A stretch of 5,900 nt of DNA, from NCBI GenBank assembly GCA_027023145.1, contig JALVWV010000317.1, forward strand, positions 1 through 5,900, written 5' to 3'. The notes under the pieces are model-generated. The model made no database searches. It saw nothing but the letters and a program-made list of their open reading frames with translations, and was not told where the DNA came from. This stretch comes from Campylobacteraceae bacterium. GTDB taxonomy: Bacteria > Campylobacterota > Campylobacteria > Campylobacterales > Sulfurovaceae. How positions within the stretch are numbered: the stretch's first letter is position 1; every line of letters starts with the position of its first letter. Made by a program: the position numbers and the translations under genes. Below, piece after piece: positions 1-4,875 of the stretch.

Positions 1-366
1 AACGGGATTTTCCTATCGATCGCCTCAGCCATTGCCGAGAAACATGGTGCCGAGGCGCTCTACATCGGGGTCGTCGAAGAGGACAGCAGTGGTTATCCCG
101 ACTGCCGCGAGAGTTACATCGAGGCGATGGAGCGTGCAGTGAACCTCGGGACACGCGATGAGACTCAGATAAGCATCCGGATGCCGCTGGTGCACCTCAG
201 TAAAGCACAGATTGTCTCCCGGGCATTGGAGGTGGGTGTGGATCTGAGCCATACCTGGAGCTGCTACCAGAATGAGGATAAGGCGTGCGGCGTGTGTGAC
301 AGCTGCCGGCTGCGATTGAAAGGGTTTGAAGAAGCGGGAGCCGTCGATCCGATCGCGTATAAATAA
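1..366 (+). CDS. queC: 7-cyano-7-deazaguanine synthase QueC, 3' end (5' cut by window)
   Basis: QueC converts 7-carboxy-7-deazaguanine to preQ0 with ATP and ammonia, in the cytosolic pathway to queuosine-modified tRNA. The reading frame is open from base 1 and ends at TAA 364-366, giving the last 121 residues of a protein usually about 220-230 long. Family hallmarks are visible: SGYPDCR (fragment residues 30-36), followed by a helix and a TRDE stretch, then the C-terminal zinc site with four cysteines (fragment Cys88, Cys96, Cys99, Cys102) in the order C-x7-C-x2-C-x2-C. The N-terminal ATP-binding loop lies outside the window. The gene converges on the lipoprotein gene that ends at 576. The roughly 210 bp between them hold only repeat material. 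Identification rests on recalled family motifs and is strong. Confidence 0.93.
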   Translation, partial: NGIFLSIASAIAEKHGAEALYIGVVEEDSSGYPDCRESYIEAMERAVNLGTRDETQISIRMPLVHLSKAQIVSRALEVGVDLSHTWSCYQNEDKACGVCDSCRLRLKGFEEAGAVDPIAYK

Positions 367-388
367 AGGGCAAAAGTCTCTGTGGGGT

Positions 389-404
389 TTGGACTTCAGT
401 CCAA
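389..404. repeat. Solo palindromic unit related to the 105-bp repeats
   Basis: TTGGACTTCAGTCCAA is a 7+7 inverted repeat with a central TC. It is the same GGACTTCAGTCC core that recurs in the two larger repeats, but it stands alone 23 bp after the queC stop codon. It may be a remnant or a minimal unit of the same family. A stem of six pairs with a four-base loop could form in RNA, but no T-tract follows it, so it is not a convincing intrinsic terminator by itself. Confidence 0.7.
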
Positions 405-430
405 CAAACGCGTCAGCGTATCTCATATCT

Positions 431-535
431 CAGGAGCAGGGACTTGAGTCCCGTCAGGCAGGACTGAAGTCCCGCCTCCTTGATTCCAGTGGGACTGAAG
501 TCCCAGCCCCTTTTACACGACTGAAGTTGCGTCCC
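431..535. repeat. Palindrome-rich intergenic repeat, copy A
   Basis: This 105-bp element aligns without gaps to 1333-1437, with about 10 differences (about 90% identity). It contains four short palindromes built on GACTGAAGTC or its reverse complement: 439-452, 461-472, 491-504 and 518-529. The first two can also pair with each other, since arms 432-453 and 459-480 are nearly complementary around the loop TCAGG. That makes either two small hairpins or one long one. The third palindrome is followed by AGCCCCTTTT, which is weakly terminator-like. It lies between the converging ends of queC and the lipoprotein gene. The layout resembles REP/REPIN-type elements, but no transposase is present in the window. 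Membership in a named family is not claimed. Confidence 0.85.
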
Positions 536-575
536 CAATCACAAATATACCAATACACAGTCCGCAATTGCGCAC

Positions 576-932
576 CTACTGTCCCTTCTCATCAAGGGTT
601 TGTTGATACTGGGTACGCATGCCGGGCTTGGCTTCTTCGGGTATGATCAGTGGGCAGTGTGCTCGTCCAATATCCCACCCTTTTTTGTAGTCGATAGAGG
701 AGGCAGAGAGGGTGTAATTGCGCCGGAAATACCCTTCGCCAGTGTGGCAGCCGTCGATGACACCTTTTTTATAATCTGTCGAAACATTGCGACCAAAATT
801 GTGACCCTTGTAGCAAAAGTAGCCCGCTTTTTCCATATAAGGGAAACATCGCCCGCCGGATGGGATACATCCATTAAGCACAAAGAGTAACGTTATGGAG
901 AATAGAATATATGGTTTCTTACGCCAATGCAT
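576..932 (-). CDS. Small hypothetical lipoprotein with repeated DYKKG motif
   Basis: An unrecognised 118-residue protein. It starts with a basic stretch (MHWRKK), then a hydrophobic segment (about residues 8-20) ending in VLNGC, a lipobox-like site that would place the lipidated cysteine at position 22; the Asn two residues before the Cys is slightly unusual. The mature part is short and carries two copies of a DYKKG-x-x-x-G pattern, SSTDYKKGVIDG-like near residues 51-61 and SSIDYKKGWDIG-like near 79-89, with further cysteines at 29, 40, 62 and 93. An upstream in-frame ATG at 944 exists, but GGGAG (938-942) lies five bases before the ATG at 932, so 932 is preferred. It is divergent from the methyltransferase gene and convergent with queC. 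Its AT-rich 5' half differs from its neighbours. Envelope location is inferred; function is unknown. Confidence 0.72.
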   Translation of the reverse strand: MHWRKKPYILFSITLLFVLNGCIPSGGRCFPYMEKAGYFCYKGHNFGRNVSTDYKKGVIDGCHTGEGYFRRNYTLSASSIDYKKGWDIGRAHCPLIIPEEAKPGMRTQYQQTLDEKGQ

Positions 933-937
933 AGTAA

Positions 938-942
938 CTCCC
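938..942 (-). promoter_or_regulatory. Ribosome site deciding the lipoprotein start
   Basis: On the minus strand GGGAG stands five bases before the ATG at 932. The alternative ATG at 944 has only an A-rich stretch upstream and itself overlaps this site. Confidence 0.6.
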
Positions 943-944
943 AT

Positions 945-995
945 CTTTTTGGTATAATTTTACCACAAAAAAGTAAAAACCACTTGGAGGTGCAT
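945..995. promoter_or_regulatory. Divergent intergenic region with a TATAAT box
   Basis: This short AT-rich gap separates two diverging genes. A perfect TATAAT lies at 953-958 on the plus strand, about 38 bases before the methyltransferase ATG, with no good -35 hexamer at the usual distance. On the minus strand the same bases read as a weaker TTATACC, with TTTACT about 15 bases upstream. A bidirectional promoter is plausible but unproven. Confidence 0.4.
986..990 (+). promoter_or_regulatory. Ribosome site deciding the methyltransferase start
   Basis: GGAGG lies five bases before the ATG at 996. The longer in-frame start at 927 has no such site and would add 23 residues, encoded by the promoter region, that do not belong to the family. 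Confidence 0.75.
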
Positions 996-1385
996 ATGGC
1001 CACTCTGTTTCAGCGGCGTGTTTGGGAAGCGTTGCGTCTGATTCCGCGTGGGCGGGTTACGACGTACGGGGAGATCGCCCGCTATCTCGGTACCGGTGCG
1101 GTGCGGGCGGTGGGGACGGCCGTCGGGAACAATCCCGATGCTCCGGAAGTCCCGTGCCATCGGGTAGTACGCGCTGGTGGGACGATCGGGCGGTACAGCG
1201 GTGGAGATGGTGTGCCGACCAAGATCGCCTTGTTAAAAGAAGAGGGGATCACTGTGGCTGACGGGCGAGTGGTTGCTTTTGACCAGTTGATGTGGTATTA
1301 TCCTCCGAGGTTGCGAAAGGATGAGCCCGTTGCAGGAGCAGGGACTTCAGTCCTGTCAGGCAAGACTGAAGTCCTGCCTCCTTGA
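996..1385 (+). CDS. Single-domain methylated-DNA--cysteine methyltransferase family protein
   Basis: A 129-residue protein corresponding to the DNA-binding, active-site domain of the O6-alkylguanine-DNA alkyltransferase family. Residues about 5-85 show the family order: FQRRVWEAL, IPRGRVTTYGEIARYLG (recognition helix region), RAVGTAVGNNP, then PCHRVV with the acceptor cysteine at position 54, and GRYSGG. Because the cysteine is present it is not a typical alkyltransferase-like (ATL) protein, which usually has Trp there. It lacks the N-terminal domain of Ada/Ogt-type enzymes, so it is a minimal form that could repair alkylated guanine or flag it for other repair. The last 17 or so residues (about 113-129) and the TGA at 1383-1385 are encoded by repeat copy B and look unlike family sequence, so the original C-terminus has probably been replaced. 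Confidence 0.88.
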   Translation: MATLFQRRVWEALRLIPRGRVTTYGEIARYLGTGAVRAVGTAVGNNPDAPEVPCHRVVRAGGTIGRYSGGDGVPTKIALLKEEGITVADGRVVAFDQLMWYYPPRLRKDEPVAGAGTSVLSGKTEVLPP

Positions 1386-1437
1386 TTTCAGTGGGACTGA
1401 AGTCCCAGCCCCTTTTATGCGACTTCAGTCGCGTCCC
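1333..1437. repeat. Palindrome-rich repeat, copy B, overlapping a gene end
   Basis: This second copy of the 105-bp element has the same orientation as copy A. Its palindromes include 1392-1406 (GGGACTGAAGTCCC core) and a perfect GCGACT-TC-AGTCGC at 1419-1432, where copy A has the weaker, centre-inverted form. Arms 1334-1355 and 1361-1382 can pair around TCAGG. It begins inside the methyltransferase frame and ends ten bases before the stop codon of the converging NFU gene, filling the whole junction. It could act as a shared transcription stop for both genes, as an RNA-stabilising 3' structure, or simply be a passive repeat. Confidence 0.85.
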
Positions 1438-1446
1438 TGATGACGC

Positions 1447-1737
1447 TCAACAATCGGTCACCAGCCCCTCGGGGAGTTGATCTTCCTGACCAGGAAAGAT
1501 ACTCTCCACTGTGAGTTCGGGGTGGATCAGTTCACGGAGTTTGCGCTGGGCGACCATCTTGGTTGTCAGGCTGCTCATGGAGCATCCATTGCAGCTGCCG
1601 GCAAGCTCGATCCACGCCGTGCCATCCTTGACACCGAGGTAGCGCATGGTTCCGTTGTGGGAGGCGACGTAGGCTTCGACACTGGGGAGGAAATTTTTGA
1701 TCGCGACACAGAGGTCGTCGTCACTAAAAGGCATCAT
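1447..1737 (-). CDS. NFU/NifU C-terminal-domain iron-sulfur protein
   Basis: A 96-residue cytosolic protein of the NifU C-terminal (NFU) type, which carries or delivers Fe-S clusters to target apoproteins. The core reads MRYLGVKDGTAWIELAG, then SCNGCSMSS with the C-x2-C cluster ligands Cys49 and Cys52, then a helix and the characteristic IHPEL (residues 71-75). The length matches stand-alone NFU proteins without the N-terminal scaffold domain. Two adjacent ATGs (1737 and 1734) could start it; AAGGA on the minus strand, about seven bases before 1737, favours the first. It converges on the methyltransferase gene and diverges from the ComF-like gene. A solitary terminal Cys96 is present. Other Fe-S assembly genes are not visible here. 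Confidence 0.9.
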   Translation of the reverse strand: MMPFSDDDLCVAIKNFLPSVEAYVASHNGTMRYLGVKDGTAWIELAGSCNGCSMSSLTTKMVAQRKLRELIHPELTVESIFPGQEDQLPEGLVTDC

Positions 1738-1804
1738 GATGGTTTCCTTGAAACATTTTGGGAAATATAGCTAAAGAGCCTTAATGGTAAGTTAAAGGAG
1801 TCCC

Positions 1805-2380
1805 ATGCGGTGTGTCAGTTGTCATACATTCTCAGTCGATGTTGTCTGCCCCTCGTGCGCCAAGCGGTTGTTGCGACCGACGATCTCGCGCCGGACGGTG
1901 GGGACACTCGAGGTGGTGAGTCTGTTTCACTACTCGGTGATCGAGCCGTTTCTTCTGACCAAACATACCCCGCTGGGGCATCGGATCTATCGTTACCTCG
2001 GGCGGCATTATGTCGCTCCGTTTGTGGAGGAGTATCGGTCCCAGATGGGCATGCCCTTTGGTGTGGTCGGCGTGGATGAGCATGTCGGGCACGGTTATGC
2101 TCACACCGCGCTCTTGACCCGGGCGATTGATCATCCGGATATCACTGTCACCCACGGTGCCCTTCTGGCACGCAACCGAGTCAACTACGCGGGCAAAACC
2201 CTCCAGTATCGCCTCGATCACCCTCGGGATTTTCGCTACATCGGTCCAAAGGGACAACAGGTGGTGCTGGTGGATGATATTGTTACGACCGGGATCACAC
2301 TCCAGGAGGCTGTGGGGGAGTTGAAGCGCAACGACCTCACGGTGCTCTTTGCGGTGACGTTGGCTGATGCTCAATATTAA
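1805..2380 (+). CDS. ComF-family phosphoribosyltransferase-like protein (ComFC/CtsW type)
   Basis: A 191-residue cytosolic protein with an N-terminal zinc-ribbon, CVSC (Cys3, Cys6) and CPSC (Cys15, Cys18), followed by a type I phosphoribosyltransferase fold. The PRPP-binding signature VVLVDDIVTTG lies at residues 153-163. The preceding RNRVNYAGKTLQYR region matches the Arg-Gln-rich loop of ComF proteins. ComF homologs (CtsW in Campylobacter) are needed for DNA uptake during natural transformation; their exact biochemical activity is not settled. AAGGAG (1795-1800) lies four bases before the ATG. The stop codon overlaps the 12-bp palindrome AATATTAATATT (2373-2384). Length is slightly short for ComF, as in Campylobacterota members. 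No other competence gene is in view. Confidence 0.87.
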   Translation: MRCVSCHTFSVDVVCPSCAKRLLRPTISRRTVGTLEVVSLFHYSVIEPFLLTKHTPLGHRIYRYLGRHYVAPFVEEYRSQMGMPFGVVGVDEHVGHGYAHTALLTRAIDHPDITVTHGALLARNRVNYAGKTLQYRLDHPRDFRYIGPKGQQVVLVDDIVTTGITLQEAVGELKRNDLTVLFAVTLADAQY

Positions 2381-2522
2381 TATTACGCTGATCTATAATG
2401 TTTATTACGGTATTATCACGACAGCAAGTAATATTTATATCTGTTGGTTTGACAAAAATTTGACAAAAAACGGTTAAAATGTCAAAATAATTTTCAAACA
2501 CATTTTCCAAGGAGGAGAGCCT
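2381..2522 (+). promoter_or_regulatory. AT-rich leader and probable operon promoter
   Basis: This gap precedes the four-gene operon. It holds a TATAAT at 2394-2399 without a clear -35, and a perfect tandem 11-bp repeat TTTGACAAAAA at 2448-2458 and 2459-2469, each copy containing TTGACA. An inverted partner TGTCAAA follows at 2480-2486, and AAAATAATTTT (2484-2494) is an odd palindrome. Candidate -10 sequences after the repeats (CAAAAT 2483-2488, 17 bases from the second TTGACA) are only fair matches. The repeats may be alternative -35 boxes or an operator. A strong ribosome site AAGGAGG (2509-2515) ends the region. No TTGAT-N4-ATCAA FNR-like site was seen. Confidence 0.5.
2448..2469 (+). repeat. 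Perfect tandem 11-bp TTTGACAAAAA repeat
   Basis: Two adjoining identical 11-bp units, about one helical turn each, lie some 55-75 bases before the first PilJ-like gene. Each includes the sigma70-type -35 consensus TTGACA. The one-turn spacing would place two bound proteins on the same DNA face. The inverted TGTCAAA at 2480-2486 may be a third half-site. Confidence 0.75.
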
Positions 2523-3293
2523 ATGCGAAAAAAGCAAGGGATTATCGTGTCAATCATCGCCCTGTTCTGGCTGCCGCCGACCCTAGCATCCGGCGTAGAA
2601 ATTCACAATCTGAATGAAGCAGTCAATATCGCTGGTCGGCAGAGGATGTATACCATGCGGATGCTCAGGGACTATACGATGATCGGCGAAAAACTTACTT
2701 ACAAGAAACCCGCTGATGATCTGAAAAAGATCCAAAAAAATTTCCAGGAAGCGTATGAGTCTCTGGTCGCTTTTGTCAAAGACCCGACACTCTCGGATGA
2801 ACTCAAGCAAGTTGGTGCCCGATGGGATGCTGTGCAGACAATCATGAAAAAGCCTCCCAAAAAAGAGGAGGCGAGCTCCTACTTTGATGGAGCCATGGCT
2901 TTCCGGAAAGACCTCAATGCTTTTGTCGAGCACTTGGCCAAAAGTCAAAAAAAAGCGACAGCACAGGTGGTCAATGTTTCCGGGCGCATGCGGGCTATCT
3001 CCCAAGCACTTGCTGCCATCTACCAGCTCCGTGCATGGGGGATGCCTCATGCTGAGGAGAAGATCAAAGTCACCATGAAGCTTTTTCGTCAGGGGCTGGA
3101 TTATCTAAACAAAGCCAAAGAGACGCAACCCCCGATGCGGGCGATTCTCAAGGACTTGGAGAAGACATATCTCTTCTTCGATTTCATGAATCAGTCGAAG
3201 GTCTTTACCCCCACACTTGTGATCAAAAAAACCGACGCGATGCTCCACAAAGCTTCCAAGCTGACTGAGCTCTATGTCCAATCAACACACTAA
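2523..3293 (+). CDS. Exported protein with two PilJ/NarX-like sensor motifs
   Basis: A 256-residue protein with an N-terminal signal peptide (basic MRKK, hydrophobic 7-20, likely cleavage near Ala22-Ser23) and no further membrane segment, so it is probably free in the periplasm. It has two helical halves. The first begins with LNEAVNIAGRQRM (30-42), closely like the ligand box of the PilJ N-terminal domain and the NarX P-box. The second begins with VNVSGRMRAISQ (150-161), the usual companion motif. The two are 116 residues apart. In known proteins these domains belong to membrane receptors or kinases that bind small ligands such as nitrate; a stand-alone exported version suggests a binding partner for a separate sensor. 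It is first in a tight operon. The ribosome site AAGGAGG is seven bases upstream. The ligand is unknown. Confidence 0.85.
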   Translation: MRKKQGIIVSIIALFWLPPTLASGVEIHNLNEAVNIAGRQRMYTMRMLRDYTMIGEKLTYKKPADDLKKIQKNFQEAYESLVAFVKDPTLSDELKQVGARWDAVQTIMKKPPKKEEASSYFDGAMAFRKDLNAFVEHLAKSQKKATAQVVNVSGRMRAISQALAAIYQLRAWGMPHAEEKIKVTMKLFRQGLDYLNKAKETQPPMRAILKDLEKTYLFFDFMNQSKVFTPTLVIKKTDAMLHKASKLTELYVQSTH

Positions 3294-3297
3294 GGAG
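3292..3297 (+). promoter_or_regulatory. Ribosome site deciding the second exported gene's start
   Basis: AAGGAG overlaps the stop codon of the upstream gene and lies six bases before the ATG at 3304. The earlier in-frame ATG at 3274 would put ten extra residues before a normal signal peptide, so it is not favoured. Confidence 0.75.
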
Positions 3298-3303
3298 AAA
3301 ATA

Positions 3304-4095
3304 ATGAAACGGTTACTGAAAAAAATGGGTACAGCGGTTTTGCTGCTGTCGCTTGGTACGTTTGGAGTCCTGCATGCTTCCGGATCCAATGTCGAGACAC
3401 TGAAACTGATCCGCACAGCTATGGTCTCACGGGTTTTTATCCAGCATGTTGCCAAAGACTACCTCTATGCCGGCAACAATGTTGCCGTCACCAAAGCCCG
3501 TAAGGATATGGCAATAGCGCTCAAGAAGTTTGATGCCAAGCAGAAAAAGCTCACCGACTCAATCAACGATCCCAAGATCGAAAACCTGATGGCCTTTATC
3601 GAGATGAACGTCGAGGAGATCAAAGATACGATCAAAAAGCCCTACAGCCTCGACAACGCTGCCGTGGTGATCGATTTGGCCGAAGCGATCTCCGAAGGGG
3701 AGTTTAAAATCGCCAAATTTCTCCGTAAAAAATATAACGTAAAAGCTGCTTTGTTCAAAGGAGCACGCTATCAGATCGCCGAGATTGCCAAATACTACAT
3801 CGCGTATCAATCCGGGCTCAAGGATGATGTGACGGTTCGTCAGATGAACAATTCCGTCGAGACCTTCAAAAAGATACTGCAAGGTTACAAAACCAACAAA
3901 AATAATAACGCAAAAATGAATCAGATTGTCAACCGCATCGACAAGCTTTGGAAGATTGTCCATCAGTTTTATCTGGATATCGAGGAGGGCGGATTGCCGC
4001 TGATTGTCTATCAAACCTCAGACAAACTTGATCAGCAAACTTATGCCTACATACAAGAGGCACTGAAAATAAAAGCAGCCCGCAAAGGGAAATAA
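3304..4095 (+). CDS. Exported PilJ-like helical protein, box degenerate (paralog 2)
   Basis: A 263-residue protein with a clear signal peptide (MKRLLKK, hydrophobic 9-23, cleavage probably near HASG at 24-27) and no other membrane span, hence probably periplasmic. It is rich in Lys and predicted mainly helical. It shares layout with the upstream protein: a helix with KDYLYAG (51-57), then NDPKIENL (88-95), KKP (111-113), and a second half beginning at RYQIAEIAKYY (155-165) and ending with LPLIVYQTSDKL (231-242). The GRQRM ligand box has been lost, but an Arg aligns with its second Arg in both halves (Arg43 and Arg155 by eye). It is a clear paralog of the next gene. Function is inferred only from similarity and context: a small-ligand binding or accessory protein of a sensor. 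Confidence 0.8.
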   Translation: MKRLLKKMGTAVLLLSLGTFGVLHASGSNVETLKLIRTAMVSRVFIQHVAKDYLYAGNNVAVTKARKDMAIALKKFDAKQKKLTDSINDPKIENLMAFIEMNVEEIKDTIKKPYSLDNAAVVIDLAEAISEGEFKIAKFLRKKYNVKAALFKGARYQIAEIAKYYIAYQSGLKDDVTVRQMNNSVETFKKILQGYKTNKNNNAKMNQIVNRIDKLWKIVHQFYLDIEEGGLPLIVYQTSDKLDQQTYAYIQEALKIKAARKGK

Positions 4096-4857
4096 ATGAA
4101 AAAAATATTGGCCGCAGCCCTGCTGGCAGGGATCCTCTCATCAGGCGTATTGTCGGCAGCAACACGGGGCGATGTCCGAGTGCTTGAGGCTTCCGACAGT
4201 ATCCGTCTCGCCAGCAGTCGACTCGCCAAGGAGTATCTGCTCTACCTCCAGTTTCCCCACAAACACCGCTTGCAGGCGCTACTCAAAAAGGATTTGGCGA
4301 CCCTGGAATCGGGCATGCACGATATCGCCATCTCGACCAAGGATCCCAAGACCAAGGGGGTCTTGAAGTTTTTTGCCTACGAGAAAGTACAGATTGAGTC
4401 CCTGCTGCAGCAGCCTCCCACGATCAAGGGGGCTACGGAGATCCTCGATTTTAGTGAAAGTTTTTTCGAGGGCTCTACTGCCATCGCCCGGCGCCACCAG
4501 TACGTCCCGGCTCCCGAAGAGGAGATGTGGCTCCTAACTCGCACCATGGATCAGATCCTCGAGGAGACGACCAAATACTACCTCGCAGCCCATGTCATCA
4601 AAGACGACCCCGAACTCAAAAACAAGATGCAGGAAGCATCGGCACGTTTTTCTCGTGCCCTCTCCAGGATCAATGCGTACCCCTATGATGCTGACCTCAA
4701 GCATGTCCGGCGCAAGATCAATACCCTGTGGGACACCCTTGCTGTATATCTCGAAAAGTCGAGCACTCTTCCGCTACCGTTGATTGCGACCTTGATGAGT
4801 GAGCAAATGGAAACATCGATCGATACCCTCGGGGTCTATCACAGCACAAACCAATAA
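4096..4857 (+). CDS. Exported PilJ-like helical protein (paralog 3)
   Basis: A 253-residue protein whose ATG directly follows the upstream TAA with no gap, suggesting coupled translation; AAAGGGA (4084-4090) serves as ribosome site. It has a signal peptide (MKK, hydrophobic 4-19, cleavage near LSAA at 19-22) and otherwise soluble helices, so it is probably periplasmic. It aligns along its length with paralog 2: LAKEYLLY (43-50) with VAKDYLYA, KDPKTKG (82-88) with NDPKIEN, KYYLAA...KDD (160-171) with KYYIAY...KDD, INTLWD (208-213) with IDKLWK, and LPLIATLMSEQM (227-238) with LPLIVYQTSDKL. The PilJ box is reduced to Arg37 in the first half, and the corresponding Arg is not obvious in the second. 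It has fewer Lys than paralog 2, so the copies are old and divergent. Ligand and partner are unknown. Confidence 0.8.
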   Translation: MKKILAAALLAGILSSGVLSAATRGDVRVLEASDSIRLASSRLAKEYLLYLQFPHKHRLQALLKKDLATLESGMHDIAISTKDPKTKGVLKFFAYEKVQIESLLQQPPTIKGATEILDFSESFFEGSTAIARRHQYVPAPEEEMWLLTRTMDQILEETTKYYLAAHVIKDDPELKNKMQEASARFSRALSRINAYPYDADLKHVRRKINTLWDTLAVYLEKSSTLPLPLIATLMSEQMETSIDTLGVYHSTNQ

Positions 4858-4875
4858 AAGAATTCAGGAGAAGCT

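Noticed and set aside
463..490. AAGGAGG on the minus strand of both repeat copies as a ribosome site
   Set aside because: No start codon follows at a suitable distance and no plausible frame begins there; it is the outer arm of the long hairpin.
491..514. Intrinsic terminator after queC (palindrome plus CCCCTTTT)
   Set aside because: The stem is short, a six-base AGCCCC interval separates it from only four T residues; kept as a note in the repeat entry rather than a called terminator.
389..535. Possible CRISPR array
   Set aside because: The units are short palindromes of uneven spacing with related, not unique, intervening DNA; no regular repeat-spacer period and no cas gene.
326..646. Plus-strand open frame through the queC end and repeat A
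   Set aside because: It overlaps queC in another frame, is made mostly of repeat DNA, has no ribosome site and no recognisable protein features.
600..890. Plus-strand frame opposite the lipoprotein
   Set aside because: The minus strand gives a lipobox, repeated motif and ribosome site, while the plus frame gives none.
927..995. Longer N-terminus for the methyltransferase
   Set aside because: The extension covers the TATAAT and ribosome site and has no family similarity; the start at 996 is better supported.
1738..1804. Divergent promoter between the NFU and ComF-like genes
   Set aside because: TTGAAA at 1748-1753 has no convincing -10 at normal spacing on the plus strand; a promoter must exist nearby but I cannot place it.
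1832..2374. Long minus-strand open frame opposite the ComF-like gene
   Set aside because: The plus-strand frame has zinc-ribbon and PRPP motifs and a ribosome site; the antisense frame has neither and is a mirror effect of codon bias.
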